The notes under the pieces were generated by a model. It saw nothing but the letters and a program-made list of their open reading frames with translations, did not search any database and was not told where the DNA came from. The position numbers and the translations under genes were made by a program. 64,000 nucleotides of DNA from Leisingera thetidis (lineage in GTDB: Bacteria; Pseudomonadota; Alphaproteobacteria; Rhodobacterales; Rhodobacteraceae), in NCBI RefSeq assembly GCF_025857195.1, contig NZ_CP109787.1:1925501-1989500 (forward strand). Direction: 5' to 3'. Below, piece by piece: positions 38,333 to 47,855 of this stretch. The stretch's first letter is position 1. Each line of letters starts with the position of its first letter.

Positions 38333-39505
38333 ATGATCCCGGTCAGCGAAGCCCGCGGGCATCTTCTGTCACTGGTCTCCCAGCTGGAAACCGAAGAGGT
38401 TCCGCTGGCGGAAGCCGCAGGCCGGGTGCTGGCCCGCGATGTGCAGGCGCGCCGCGACCAGCCGCCGTTTGCCGCCTCGGCCATGGACGGTTACGCGGTC
38501 AACGCGGCAGAGGTCGAACTGCACGCCATGTTCAAGGTGATCGGCGAAGCAGCTGCCGGCCATGCCTTCAATGGCCGCACCGGTGCCGGCCAGGCGGTGC
38601 GCATCTTCACCGGCGCGCCGGTGCCCGAAGGCGCAAGCTTTGTTGTCATTCAGGAAGATGTCAGCCGCAGCGGCGATCTGATCACCATCACCGATGCGCC
38701 GGGCAGCAATAGCAACATCCGCCCCCGCGGCGGCGATTTCAAAGACGGCCAGACTGTCAGCGCACCCAAACTGCTGAACGCGGCCGATATCGCGCTGCTG
38801 GCTGCGATGAATATCCCGGCGGTGCCGGTCACCCGCCGGCCGGAGGTCGCGCTGATCTCCACCGGGGATGAGCTGGTGATGCCGGGCGGCACGCCGGAAC
38901 CGGATCAGATCATCGCCTCCAACACCTTCGGGCTCAAGGCCATGCTGGAGGGCCTCGGCGCCAAGGCCCGCATTCTGCCGATCGCCCGCGATACCGAAAG
39001 TTCCCTGCGCACCGCCTTTGCACTGGCCGAAGGCGCCGATCTGATTGTGACCATTGGCGGCGCCTCGGTCGGCGACCACGATCTGGTCGGCAAGGTCGCC
39101 GCGGATCTCGGCATGGAACGCCGCTTCTACAAGGTGGCGATGCGGCCCGGCAAACCGCTGATGGCCGGCTGCCTGCACGGCACGGCCATGGCCGGACTGC
39201 CCGGCAACCCCGTCTCGGCGATGGTCTGCGGCCACGTCTTTCTCGCCCCGATGGTCCGGGCCATGCTTGGCCTGCCCGCCGCCGGGCCGGCGCTGATGTC
39301 CGCCCCGCTCGCTGCCCCGCTCCGCGCAAACGGCCCGCGCGAACACTACATGCGTGCGCGGTTGGAAAATGGCGGCCTCCGCGCCTTCGAAAATCAGGAC
39401 AGCTCGCTGCTCACGGTCCTGGCCGAAGCCAATGCCCTGCTGGTCCGCCCAGCCGGTGACGGCGCCCGAACGGCGGGCGAAACCGTGCAATACATGCCGC
39501 TCTAG
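38333..39505 (+). CDS. moeA: Molybdopterin molybdenumtransferase MoeA
   Basis: MoeA inserts molybdate into adenylylated molybdopterin. The 390-residue protein has the expected domains: [15 protein letters not shown] near 44-58, the [21 protein letters not shown] segment, [24 protein letters not shown] and the MPGKP-like [10 protein letters not shown], then [11 protein letters not shown]. The C-terminal beta domain completes it. It begins immediately after moaC and ends at a repeat-associated hairpin 39 bases downstream. Confidence 0.96.
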   Translation: MIPVSEARGHLLSLVSQLETEEVPLAEAAGRVLARDVQARRDQPPFAASAMDGYAVNAAEVELHAMFKVIGEAAAGHAFNGRTGAGQAVRIFTGAPVPEGASFVVIQEDVSRSGDLITITDAPGSNSNIRPRGGDFKDGQTVSAPKLLNAADIALLAAMNIPAVPVTRRPEVALISTGDELVMPGGTPEPDQIIASNTFGLKAMLEGLGAKARILPIARDTESSLRTAFALAEGADLIVTIGGASVGDHDLVGKVAADLGMERRFYKVAMRPGKPLMAGCLHGTAMAGLPGNPVSAMVCGHVFLAPMVRAMLGLPAAGPALMSAPLAAPLRANGPREHYMRARLENGGLRAFENQDSSLLTVLAEANALLVRPAGDGARTAGETVQYMPL

Positions 39506-39511
39506 CGCGCT

Positions 39512-39562
39512 TTCACCTTTGCAAAAATACTCCCGCCGGAGGCACGCGCCCCCGGCGCGTTT
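39512..39562 (+). repeat. 3'-end-associated repeat copy 2 with terminator hairpin (after moeA)
   Basis: TTCACCTTTGCA followed by AAAATACTCCCGCCGGAGGC matches copy 1 after trpE at all but one or two positions. CTCC-CGCC-GGAG is a small hairpin. It is followed by ACGCGCC/GGCGCGT (39544-39550, 39554-39560) and TTT. It is placed 7 bases after moeA in the sense orientation. Confidence 0.7.
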
Positions 39563-39591
39563 CGCTGCTGGCGCAACTGCAGCCGCCGTTG

Positions 39592-39620
39592 TTGACACAA
39601 AACGTGAACAAGCGTAGAAC
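39592..39620 (+). promoter_or_regulatory. lexA: lexA promoter with LexA operator
   Basis: The -35 is TTGACA (39592-39597) and the -10 is TAGAAC (39615-39620), with 17-base spacing. The alphaproteobacterial SOS box GAAC-AAGCGTA-GAAC (39606-39620) covers the spacer and the -10, so LexA would repress its own gene. Confidence 0.85.
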
Positions 39621-39652
39621 AAAAGAAAACACGAGGCGCGGAGGGAGCGGCG

Positions 39653-40360
39653 ATGCTCACAAAAAAGCAACTTCAACTGCTGGAATTCATTCATAAACGC
39701 CTGCAGCGCGATGGCGTGCCGCCGAGTTTTGATGAAATGAAGGTGGAACTCGACCTGCGGTCGAAATCCGGCATCCACCGGCTGATCACGGCGCTGGAGG
39801 AGCGCGGCTTCATCCGCCGCCTGCCGCACCGGGCGCGCGCCATCGAAATCATCCGGCTGCCCGAAAGCCTTGGCGGCGCGGCCGAGCCGCAGGGGTTCAC
39901 GCCGCACGTCATCGACGGCGGCCAGGCTCCCGCCGCCGTGCCGGTGCCGGCCGCCGCGGATCCGATGCGCCAGGCCGCGGTGGAACTGCCGGTGATGGGC
40001 CGCATTGCCGCCGGTGTGCCGATCGAGGCGATCAGCCAGGTGTCGCATCAGGTGGCGGTCCCGGGCAGCATGATCGCGCCCAACGGCCAGCACTTCGCGC
40101 TGGAGGTGAAGGGCGATTCGATGATCGAGGCCGGCATCAATGACGGCGACATCGTGGTGATCCGCGAAACCGAAGCGGCCGACAACGGCGACATCGTCGT
40201 GGCGCTGGTCGAAGGCCAGGAAGCCACGCTCAAGTATTTCCACCGCCACGGCCGGACAATCGCGCTGGAGGCCGCCAACCCGGTCTATGAAACCCGCCAT
40301 TATCCGGAGGACCAGGTGCAGATCCAGGGCCGCCTGGTCGGGCTGATCCGGACCTACTGA
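39653..40360 (+). CDS. lexA: SOS repressor LexA
   Basis: LexA represses DNA-damage genes and cleaves itself when RecA is activated. The 235-residue protein has a winged-helix DNA-binding N-terminus ([13 protein letters not shown]...PPSFDEM...SKSGIHRLI, about 1-65). The cleavage site is Ala120-Gly121 in RIAAGVP. The catalytic dyad is Ser156 (KGDSMIEAG) and Lys194 (ATLKYF). The linker (about 70-108) is longer than in E. coli and rich in Ala/Pro. Autoregulation is shown by the SOS box in its promoter. Its last 7 bases overlap the end of the convergent comEC gene. Confidence 0.97.
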   Translation: MLTKKQLQLLEFIHKRLQRDGVPPSFDEMKVELDLRSKSGIHRLITALEERGFIRRLPHRARAIEIIRLPESLGGAAEPQGFTPHVIDGGQAPAAVPVPAAADPMRQAAVELPVMGRIAAGVPIEAISQVSHQVAVPGSMIAPNGQHFALEVKGDSMIEAGINDGDIVVIRETEAADNGDIVVALVEGQEATLKYFHRHGRTIALEAANPVYETRHYPEDQVQIQGRLVGLIRTY

Positions 40361-42426
40361 GCCGCGCCGCCCGGGCCCATCAGGCCGCGCAGGCGGAGGG
40401 TTTCCGGCCCTTCCGGGCGCCACCCGCTCCAGGGCCGCTCGCCGGCGGCACTGCGGGCCGTCCGCAGCCTGCCGCCGGCATACCAGGCGATGCTGCCGGT
40501 CTGCCGCATCGCGCGCGGTGTCAGCAGCAGGCAGCCGCCGGGCGGTTCCGCAGCAACTGTGGACACGACGATATCGCCGTCTTTGCAGCCGCCGGCCTGG
40601 GCAAGCTTGCGTTTCCCCGGCGCGTGAACCAGCCGGAAACCCGGACCCTGCCACACCGGCAGGCCGCGGTCTTCCTCCCGCCAGCGCGCCGCCGCCATTG
40701 CCTGTTCCGCCGGGTCGCCATCATTCTCCAGCCAGATGCCGGCGGTGAACCCCTGCCCTTTGGCACGCGACAGGGCACGCCCGTCCGGCTGCATCACGCC
40801 GATCAGCCCGCCTGAGTCGGCAATGATGACGGCGGGCCGCTCCGCTCCGGTCCAGACCATCAGCGCGGCTGCGGCAGGCAGGAAACCGGCCAGCCGCAGC
40901 CGCCCCTGCCAGATCACCGCAAACAGCATGCCCGAGGCGAACAGCGGCAGCACCATGGCGTCCGGCGCCGGCACCGCTGACACCGCTCCCTCAAATCCCG
41001 ACACGGTTTGCGCGACGGCCAGGATCCAGTCCAGCCCCCACCGCATCACCGTCAGCCCGATCCCTTCCAGCCCGAGCGGCGCCAGGCACAGCGCCAGCAC
41101 CGCCGAGGGGATCACCACCGATCCCATCACCGGCACCGCCAGCAGATTGGCCAGCAGCCCGTAATGCGGCACCGTGTTGAAATGCGCCGCCGCAACCGGC
41201 GCCGTCGCGGCCCCCGCCACCGCCGAGGAGATCACCAGCGCCAGCACCGGCCGCAGCCAGCGCGGCGCCTTTGCCGGTCCGCCGTCCCGCAGCGCCCCGA
41301 ACACCGCGACCAGCGCCGCAGTGGCGGCAAAGCTCATCTGGAATCCCGGGCTCAGCAGGCTTTCCGGCCGCCGCAGCAGCACGATCAGCGCCGCCACCGC
41401 CACCGCCCGCAGGGTGATCGCGCGGCGGTTCAGCAGCACCGCGCCCAGCATCGCGGCCACCATGACAAAGGCCCGCTCGGTGGCCACATTGCCACCGGAC
41501 AGCAGCAGGTAGCCGCTTCCGGCGGCCAAGGCGGCCAGCGCTGCCAGTTTCTTGACCGGCCAGCGCAGCGCGCACCACGGCACCAGGCAGAACAGCACCC
41601 TGACGGCGGCAAACACAAACCCGGTCAGCAGCCCCATATGCAGCCCGGAGATCGCCAGAAGATGCGCCAGGTTGCTCTGCCGCAGCGCAGTCAGCGTCCG
41701 CTGCCCGACGCCGCTGCGGTCCCCGGCGGTGATGGCAGCGGCAAACCCGCCGGTTTCACCCGGGATCCGCTGCTGCAGGTAATGCGCCAGCACGCTGCGC
41801 AGGCGCTCAACCGGCACCCCGCCGGCCGGCGCCTCCGCCAGCAGCACCGGCGCGCGGGTGTAGCCCAGCCCGCCCAGCTGCTTGAACCAGGCATGGCGGC
41901 GGAAATCGAACCCGCCGGGCTCGGCCGGCCCCTGCGGCGGCAGCAGATGCGCGGTTGTCATCACCCGCGCGCCGGGCGGCGGCACCTGCTCCTGGCCTTT
42001 CAGCGAAATCCGCACCCGGACCGGGGTCTTGCGAGGCGATACCCGGTCCAGCCGGACCTGATCCAATGTCAGCCGCAACGCATCCGTCGGAGACCGGTCC
42101 ACGGCCACCACCCGCCCCTCCACCGGGCCGTAATAGCGGAAATCCAGAACCGGGGCCGCGACCAGATGCGCCCGGACCCCGGCAAGGCTCAGGCCCGCTG
42201 CCGCAAAAGCAGGCGCCCAGCACAGAAAGGCGAGAGGCCGCGGCCGCACCGCGCAGCAGGCCAGAACCACAGACAGGACGGCAAAAGCTGCAATCACCGT
42301 CATGCCGGGTTCTGATTTCAAGCTGAAATAGGCCCCGATCCCGGTGCCCAGAAACACTGGAGTCCAGGGAAACAGGTGGCCCCGCTGCGCTTGCAGCTGG
42401 TCTGTGATGGCTGCGCTGAGCCGCAT
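40354..42426 (-). CDS. comEC: ComEC/Rec2 family DNA-uptake channel protein
   Basis: A 690-residue inner-membrane protein of the type that carries single-stranded DNA across the membrane in natural transformation. The N-terminal part has membrane segments and a DUF4131-like/OB region ([25 protein letters not shown]). The competence core has the signature [21 protein letters not shown] and about ten hydrophobic helices. The metallo-beta-lactamase-like C-terminus is reduced compared with Bacillus ComEC. The start at 42426 follows alignment of the first conserved residues. It is convergent with lexA (7-base overlap) and divergent from gltX. In R. capsulatus relatives, competence-type proteins are needed by recipients of gene transfer agents. 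Confidence 0.9.
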   Translation of the reverse strand: MRLSAAITDQLQAQRGHLFPWTPVFLGTGIGAYFSLKSEPGMTVIAAFAVLSVVLACCAVRPRPLAFLCWAPAFAAAGLSLAGVRAHLVAAPVLDFRYYGPVEGRVVAVDRSPTDALRLTLDQVRLDRVSPRKTPVRVRISLKGQEQVPPPGARVMTTAHLLPPQGPAEPGGFDFRRHAWFKQLGGLGYTRAPVLLAEAPAGGVPVERLRSVLAHYLQQRIPGETGGFAAAITAGDRSGVGQRTLTALRQSNLAHLLAISGLHMGLLTGFVFAAVRVLFCLVPWCALRWPVKKLAALAALAAGSGYLLLSGGNVATERAFVMVAAMLGAVLLNRRAITLRAVAVAALIVLLRRPESLLSPGFQMSFAATAALVAVFGALRDGGPAKAPRWLRPVLALVISSAVAGAATAPVAAAHFNTVPHYGLLANLLAVPVMGSVVIPSAVLALCLAPLGLEGIGLTVMRWGLDWILAVAQTVSGFEGAVSAVPAPDAMVLPLFASGMLFAVIWQGRLRLAGFLPAAAALMVWTGAERPAVIIADSGGLIGVMQPDGRALSRAKGQGFTAGIWLENDGDPAEQAMAAARWREEDRGLPVWQGPGFRLVHAPGKRKLAQAGGCKDGDIVVSTVAAEPPGGCLLLTPRAMRQTGSIAWYAGGRLRTARSAAGERPWSGWRPEGPETLRLRGLMGPGGAAQ

Positions 42427-42505
42427 GCTTGCCCCCCGCCTTCTGGCCCGGTAGACAGGCTGCAACTCTAGGCCTCACATGGTTTCCAAAAGGTAAATCC
42501 TTCTC

Positions 42506-43906
42506 ATGACCCAACCGGTTGTCACCCGTTTCGCGCCGTCCCCCACCGGCTTTCTGCATATCGGCGGCGCCCGCACCGCGCTGTTCAACTGGCTTTATGC
42601 CCGCGGCCGCGGCGGCAAGTTCCTGCTGCGCATCGAGGACACCGACCGCGAGCGGTCGACGCCCGAAGCAACCGCCGCCATCCTGCAGGGCATGGAGTGG
42701 CTGGGCCTGGACCACGACGGCGAGGTGATCAGCCAGTTCGAACGCGCGGACCGCCATGCCGAGGTCGCCGAACAGCTGCTGGCCGAAGGCAAGGCCTACA
42801 AATGCTTTGCCACCCAGGACGAGATTGCCGCCTTCCGCGACCAGGCCAAGGCCGAGGGCAAATCCACCCTCTACCGCTCGCCCTGGCGCGACGCCGATCC
42901 GGCCAGCCACCCCGATGCGCCCTATGTGATCCGCATCAAGGCGCCGCAGGACGGCGCGACCGTGATCAACGACGAGGTGCAGGGCGGCGTCACCATCCGC
43001 AACGATCAGCTTGACGACATGATCCTGCTGCGTTCGGACGGCACCCCGGTCTACATGCTGGCGGTTGTGGTCGACGACCGCGACATGGGCGTCACCCATG
43101 TGATCCGCGGCGACGACCACCTGAACAACGCCGCCCGCCAGATGATGATCTATGAGGCAATGGGCTGGGATGTGCCGGTCTGGGCGCATATCCCGCTGAT
43201 TCACGGGCCGGACGGCAAGAAGCTGAGCAAGCGGCACGGGGCCCTGGGGGCGCAGGAATACCAGGCAATGGGCTATCCGGCGGCCGGCATGCGCAACTAT
43301 CTGGCCCGTCTGGGATGGTCGCACGGCGATGACGAATTTTTTACGGACAGCCAGGCCAAAGAGTGGTTTAATTTCGACGGTATCGGCAAGAGCCCGGCCC
43401 GGTTCGACACCAAGAAACTGGAGAACCTCTGCGGCCAGCATATTGCCGTGAGCGGTGACGCTGCGCTGCGGCAAGAGATCAGCGCCTATCTGGCAGCTGC
43501 CGGAAAACCTGATCTGACTGACGCGCAGTCACAAGGGCTGGAGCGTGCGATGTATTGCCTCAAGGACCGGGCCCGTACCTTCCCGGAACTGCTTGAAAAA
43601 GCGCATTTCGTGCTGGCATCCCGGCCGCTTGACCGGGACGAAAAGGCAGAAAAGGCACTGGCTTCAGTATCCGATGGTATACTGGACGAATTGACGCCGC
43701 AGCTGCAAAATGCTAGCTGGGTCCGTGACGATCTGGAGGCGCTTCTGAACACATTTGCAGAAGCCCATGATACCAAGTTCGGCAAGCTTGCGGGCCCTTT
43801 GCGGGCGGCACTGGCAGGCCGGGCGGTAACGCCTTCGGTGTTCGACATGATGCTGATTCTGGGCCGCGAGGAAACGCTGGCCCGGCTCGCTGACGCAACG
43901 GGCTGA
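42506..43906 (+). CDS. gltX: Glutamyl-tRNA synthetase
   Basis: A class I aminoacyl-tRNA synthetase charging tRNA-Glu (and possibly tRNA-Gln, later amidated by GatCAB). The 466-residue enzyme has the HIGH-type motif [13 protein letters not shown] near 12-24 and the KMSKS-type motif KKLSKRHG near 243-250. Between them are [12 protein letters not shown] and [13 protein letters not shown]. The C-terminal anticodon-binding helical cage spans about 330-466. Rhodobacterales often encode two GluRS paralogues; which one this is cannot be decided here. gltA follows after 127 bases. Confidence 0.95.
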   Translation: MTQPVVTRFAPSPTGFLHIGGARTALFNWLYARGRGGKFLLRIEDTDRERSTPEATAAILQGMEWLGLDHDGEVISQFERADRHAEVAEQLLAEGKAYKCFATQDEIAAFRDQAKAEGKSTLYRSPWRDADPASHPDAPYVIRIKAPQDGATVINDEVQGGVTIRNDQLDDMILLRSDGTPVYMLAVVVDDRDMGVTHVIRGDDHLNNAARQMMIYEAMGWDVPVWAHIPLIHGPDGKKLSKRHGALGAQEYQAMGYPAAGMRNYLARLGWSHGDDEFFTDSQAKEWFNFDGIGKSPARFDTKKLENLCGQHIAVSGDAALRQEISAYLAAAGKPDLTDAQSQGLERAMYCLKDRARTFPELLEKAHFVLASRPLDRDEKAEKALASVSDGILDELTPQLQNASWVRDDLEALLNTFAEAHDTKFGKLAGPLRAALAGRAVTPSVFDMMLILGREETLARLADATG

Positions 43907-44033
43907 GACCGGTCTTCACTCCCGGGTAAGCCTGTTATGATACGACAACCCCTGCGCGACTCAGCGCAGGTGCTGCCCCGCACGAAGACCGCCGGCACGG
44001 CAGCTTTCGTGCCCGCAACAGGAAGGGACATCT

Positions 44034-45329
44034 ATGACCGAGACACAGAAATCTGCCACGCTCAGCCTCAAAGGCGAAACCTACGAGCTGCCCATTTTCT
44101 CGCCAACGGCCGGGCCCGATGTTCTCGACATCCGCAAGCTCTATGCGCAGGCAGGTGTGTTCACCTATGACCCGGGCTTCACCTCCACCGCCAGCTGCGA
44201 CAGCACCATCACCTATATCGATGGCGGCAAGGGCGAGCTTTTGCACCGCGGCTACCCGATCGACCAGCTGGCGTCGAAATCGCATTTCCTCGAAGTCTGC
44301 TACCTGCTGCTCTACGGCGAGCTGCCGACCGCCACCCAGCTCGAGGATTTCGAGACCCGGGTGACCCGCCACACCATGGTGCATGAGCAGATGCACAACT
44401 TCTTCCGCGGATTCCGCCGCGACGCGCACCCGATGGCAACGCTGGTCGGCGTGGTCGGTGCGATGTCGGCCTTCTACCACGACTCGCTGGATGTGACGGA
44501 CCCCTGGCAGCGCGAGGTTGCCGCCATCCGGCTGATCGCCAAACTGCCGACCATCGCCGCGATGGCCTACAAATACTCGATCGGCCAACCCTTTGTGTAT
44601 CCGCGCAACGATCTCGATTACGGCGCCAACTTCCTGCACATGTGCTTCTCGGTTCCGGCCGAGGAATACCACGTGAACCCGATCCTGAGCCGGGCCATGG
44701 ACCGGATCCTGATCCTGCACGCCGATCATGAGCAGAACGCCTCGACCTCGACCGTACGCCTGGCCTCCTCCTCCGGCGCCAACCCGTTTGCCTGCATCGC
44801 GGCCGGCATCGCCTGCCTCTGGGGCCCGGCCCACGGCGGCGCCAACCAGGCCTGCCTGGAAATGCTCAAGGAAATCGGCTCGGTCGACCGCATCCCCGAG
44901 TTCATCGCACGCGCCAAGGACAAGAACGACCCGTTCCGCCTGATGGGCTTCGGCCACCGCGTCTACAAGAACACCGACCCGCGCGCCAAGGTGCTGAAAC
45001 AGTCGGCGGACGAGGTGCTGGAGCTTCTGGGAGTCGAGGACAACCCGCTGCTGCAGGTCGCCAAGGAGCTGGAGCAGACCGCTCTGAACGACCCCTATTT
45101 CATCGAGAAGAAGCTGTTCCCGAACGTCGACTTCTATTCCGGCATCATCCTCGAGGCGATGGGCTTCCCGACCTCGATGTTCACCCCGATCTTTGCGGTC
45201 AGCCGCACCGTCGGCTGGATTTCCCAGTGGAAGGAAATGATCGCCGATCCGCAGAACAAGATCGGCCGCCCGCGGCAGCTGTACCTGGGCGAGACCCTGC
45301 GCGACTACGTCGATATCGAAAAGCGCTGA
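44034..45329 (+). CDS. gltA: Citrate synthase (type II, hexameric)
   Basis: GltA condenses acetyl-CoA with oxaloacetate at the entry to the TCA cycle. The 431-residue protein resembles the large E. coli-type enzyme with an N-terminal extension domain ([12 protein letters not shown]...DVLDIRKLY). Catalytic residues are in [16 protein letters not shown] (His), [11 protein letters not shown] (His) and [16 protein letters not shown] (His/Arg), with the catalytic Asp in PNVDFYSGI. This type is commonly inhibited by NADH or 2-oxoglutarate. A terminator follows the gene. Confidence 0.97.
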   Translation: MTETQKSATLSLKGETYELPIFSPTAGPDVLDIRKLYAQAGVFTYDPGFTSTASCDSTITYIDGGKGELLHRGYPIDQLASKSHFLEVCYLLLYGELPTATQLEDFETRVTRHTMVHEQMHNFFRGFRRDAHPMATLVGVVGAMSAFYHDSLDVTDPWQREVAAIRLIAKLPTIAAMAYKYSIGQPFVYPRNDLDYGANFLHMCFSVPAEEYHVNPILSRAMDRILILHADHEQNASTSTVRLASSSGANPFACIAAGIACLWGPAHGGANQACLEMLKEIGSVDRIPEFIARAKDKNDPFRLMGFGHRVYKNTDPRAKVLKQSADEVLELLGVEDNPLLQVAKELEQTALNDPYFIEKKLFPNVDFYSGIILEAMGFPTSMFTPIFAVSRTVGWISQWKEMIADPQNKIGRPRQLYLGETLRDYVDIEKR

Positions 45330-45350
45330 GCGTCAGCGCCAAGTTTCTGG

Positions 45351-45382
45351 AAACGCCCTGCATTTGCGGGGCGTTTTCTTTT
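45351..45382 (+). terminator. Terminator of gltA
   Basis: The stem AAACGCCC/GGGCGTTT is followed by TTCTTTTG, 22 bases after the stop codon. Confidence 0.8.
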
Positions 45383-45629
45383 GCGGACAGCGGCTTGCCC
45401 GGTGTTTTCATTCAAAGTGCCGCATGTAGCGGCGCCGAACACTAGCCGCATGTCCGTGGCAATCCGAACTGAACAGCCGGATTGTTTCCCCAAATTTCTC
45501 AATGTTTAGTGGTATTTGACGATACTACCTCAACCAATTAATGAACTGTTCAGTTTTATTAAGACTGGCAGAGCACCTCCCTGCACACTTTCAAACCGCC
45601 ATCTGCCAGGGGGCCAGGGGATTTATGAC

Positions 45630-46439
45630 ATGGAATTTTTGATCTTGCTCGGCATCGGCCTTACCGTTGGCGGCGTGGCAATGGCGCTGGATGATGATGA
45701 CGATGAGATCCAGGGCGACACCACTGCTGACGCAACCGACGGCAATGATGATCTGGCCGGCGCCCCGGGCGGCGACACCATTTTTGCCAAGGACGGCATC
45801 GACATCGTGGACGGCAATGGCGGCGGCGACCGTTTGTTCGGCCAGGATGGAGCAGATCTTCTGACCGGCGGCGAAGGCGATGACTTCCTGCGCGGCGGAT
45901 CGGGGTCGGATATTATCATTGATGCCCAAGGCAGCGACACGCTGATCGGCGATCTTGGCAGCGATCTGATTGTTGCGACCAGCGCGGTTGACCCGGACGA
46001 TGCCATGCAGCTGGTCCGGGATTGGCTGGAAAATGAAGACCCTGATGAAGCTTTGCAGCTGGAACGTGACCTGGGCGCGCCGGATACCGACGATGATGCG
46101 GATGTGATCCAGGCCGGCCGCGGCGATGACGAAGTCTATGCCGGCAGCGGCGATACAGTAGCTTTGGGTGAAGGCTACGATGAACTGGTGCTGGGCGACT
46201 GGATCGAAACCGGCGATGAACCGGTGGTCCTGACCGATTACAGCCCGCTCGAAGACATGATCGTCTATTACTATGACGGTGCCGCCGCGGCGCCGGAAAT
46301 CACCGTCGAGAACACTCTGGACGAGTTTGGTGATGAAGACGACGCCCTGCTGCTGGCCAACGGCGAGGTCTTTGCCCGGATCGACGGGGCCGGCGGCCTG
46401 GTCTCTCCGCACAGCGTCTGGGTCCTCGAACGGAGCTGA
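45630..46439 (+). CDS. Short RTX-type calcium-binding repeat protein with N-terminal membrane anchor
   Basis: A 269-residue, strongly acidic protein. Residues 2-20 (EFLILLGIGLTVGGVAMAL) are a single hydrophobic segment, directly followed by DDDDDE. Between about 35 and 165 are glycine/aspartate nonapeptide-like RTX repeats (GQDGADLLTGGEGDDFL, GGSGSDIIID, GRGDDEVYAGSGD) that bind calcium and fold as a beta-roll. The C-terminus (VVLTDYSPLEDMIVYYYDG...) is a beta-rich capping region seen in similar roseobacter proteins. No RTX type I secretion gene is next to it. The hydrophobic start suggests it stays membrane-attached or is exported through Sec. Function is unknown. Confidence 0.82.
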   Translation: MEFLILLGIGLTVGGVAMALDDDDDEIQGDTTADATDGNDDLAGAPGGDTIFAKDGIDIVDGNGGGDRLFGQDGADLLTGGEGDDFLRGGSGSDIIIDAQGSDTLIGDLGSDLIVATSAVDPDDAMQLVRDWLENEDPDEALQLERDLGAPDTDDDADVIQAGRGDDEVYAGSGDTVALGEGYDELVLGDWIETGDEPVVLTDYSPLEDMIVYYYDGAAAAPEITVENTLDEFGDEDDALLLANGEVFARIDGAGGLVSPHSVWVLERS

Positions 46440-46492
46440 CGCGCGGGCTGCCGGAGGCTCTCCCTCCGGCACACGCCCAACCTGAACGCCGC

Positions 46493-47269
46493 TCAGCGCC
46501 CCTCGAATTCCGCGGGGCGTTTTTCCATAAAGGCGGTGACCCCTTCCAGGAAGTCGCGGGTCTTGCCGCATTGCCCCTGCAGATGCGCCTCTTCCGACAG
46601 CTGTTCGGCAAGACTGCGGCCAAAGCTTTCGCGCAGGGCGGATTTGGTGGCGGCAAAGGCCTTGCTGGGCCCTTGGGCCAGATAGGCGGCGCGTTCGCGC
46701 CAATGGGCGTCGAACTCCGCATCCGGCACCGCCTCCCAGATCATGCCCCAGTCGCTGGCCTGCCGGGCGCTGACGCGGTCGGCGAACAGCGCCGCCCCCA
46801 TCGCCTTGGCCAATCCGATCTGGCGCGGCAGGAACCAGGTGCCGCCGGCATCCGGCATCAGGCCGATGCGGGCGAAGGCCTGCATGAAAAAGGCGCTTTC
46901 GCAGGCAATCACCACATCCGCCGCCAGCGCCAGGTTGGCCCCGGCCCCGGCCGCCGCCCCGTTGACGGCCGCCACCACCGGCACCGGGCAGTCATAGATC
47001 GCCTGCAGCATCGGCAGGTATTCGTCGCGCAGGGTGCGCTCCAGATCCAGATCGCCGGTGCCGGAGGCATCGCTCAGATCCTGGCCGGAACAGAACGCAT
47101 CCCCTGTGCCGGTCAGCACCACCGCCCGCGCCTCTGCCGAGGCCATCCGCATCGCGTGGGTGATCTCCGACCGCATCCGGCTGGTCAGCGCGTTCTTGCG
47201 CGCTTCGCGGTTCAGGGTGACAACGGCCAGCCCGTCCTGCACAGATAACAGGATTTCCTTGTATTCCAT
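46493..47269 (-). CDS. Enoyl-CoA hydratase/isomerase family protein (PaaG-like)
   Basis: A 258-residue crotonase-fold enzyme. The oxyanion-hole motifs are FCSGQDL near residue 60 and VNGAAAGAGANLALAADVV near 103-121. GLMPDAGGTWFLPRQIG and the C-terminal EGVTAFMEKRPAEFEGR closely follow PaaG of phenylacetate degradation, which isomerises ring-epoxyphenylacetyl-CoA to the oxepin. No other paa gene is nearby, so a general hydratase role is equally possible. It is convergent with the RTX gene (53-base gap, no clear terminator) and lies downstream of the ccm genes. Confidence 0.87.
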   Translation of the reverse strand: MEYKEILLSVQDGLAVVTLNREARKNALTSRMRSEITHAMRMASAEARAVVLTGTGDAFCSGQDLSDASGTGDLDLERTLRDEYLPMLQAIYDCPVPVVAAVNGAAAGAGANLALAADVVIACESAFFMQAFARIGLMPDAGGTWFLPRQIGLAKAMGAALFADRVSARQASDWGMIWEAVPDAEFDAHWRERAAYLAQGPSKAFAATKSALRESFGRSLAEQLSEEAHLQGQCGKTRDFLEGVTAFMEKRPAEFEGR

Positions 47270-47372
47270 CGGTTTGCCTCACGTATCTTCGACCAAAGGC
47301 ACTGGCGCGCCCCCCTGCCCATTCGAGGGTATGGTGACGCAAAGCGGCCCGGCCGGAAAGCCGGACCCGGCG

Positions 47373-47855
47373 TCAATCCTTGAGGATTTTCCGGAGCCGT
47401 TCCTGCTCTTCCGCGCTTAGCCCCTGTTCCGCGGCCCTGGGCGCCCGGGCGCGTCCCCGCACATAAAATACCGCAATCACCAGGGCCGCCAGAAGCATCA
47501 GCGGCCCCGCCGCCCACAGCAGCCAGTTGGCACCGCTGGCGGTGGGGCGCAGCAGCACATATTCGCCATAGCGGTCGACGAGGAACGCCATGGCCTGCTT
47601 GTCGCTGTCGCCGGCCACCAGCCGCTCGCGCAGCAGCACCCGCAGGTCGCGCGCCAGCTCGGCATTGGATTCATCGATGCTTTCGTTGCGGCACACCAGG
47701 CAGCGCAGATCCTTGGACAGCTCCCGCGCGCGGGCCTCCAGCGCCGGGTCCGCCAGCACCTCATCCGGCTCCACCGCCAGGACAGGCGCCGGCGCAAAGA
47801 CGGCAACCGCCATCAGCGCCGCGAGGGCCAGGATCAGCAGACGCATCTGTTTCAT
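47373..47855 (-). CDS. ccmH: Cytochrome c-type biogenesis protein CcmH/CycL
   Basis: CcmH is a membrane-tethered thiol oxidoreductase that keeps the apocytochrome CXXCH cysteines reduced for haem attachment. The 160-residue protein has a signal sequence (1-27), the active-site motif RCLVCRNES with Cys52 and Cys55, and a C-terminal transmembrane helix (about 104-127, NWLLWAAGPLMLLAALVIAVFYV). Its ATG overlaps the ccmF stop (ATGA). The CcmI-type extension is not fused. Confidence 0.95.
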   Translation of the reverse strand: MKQMRLLILALAALMAVAVFAPAPVLAVEPDEVLADPALEARARELSKDLRCLVCRNESIDESNAELARDLRVLLRERLVAGDSDKQAMAFLVDRYGEYVLLRPTASGANWLLWAAGPLMLLAALVIAVFYVRGRARAPRAAEQGLSAEEQERLRKILKD

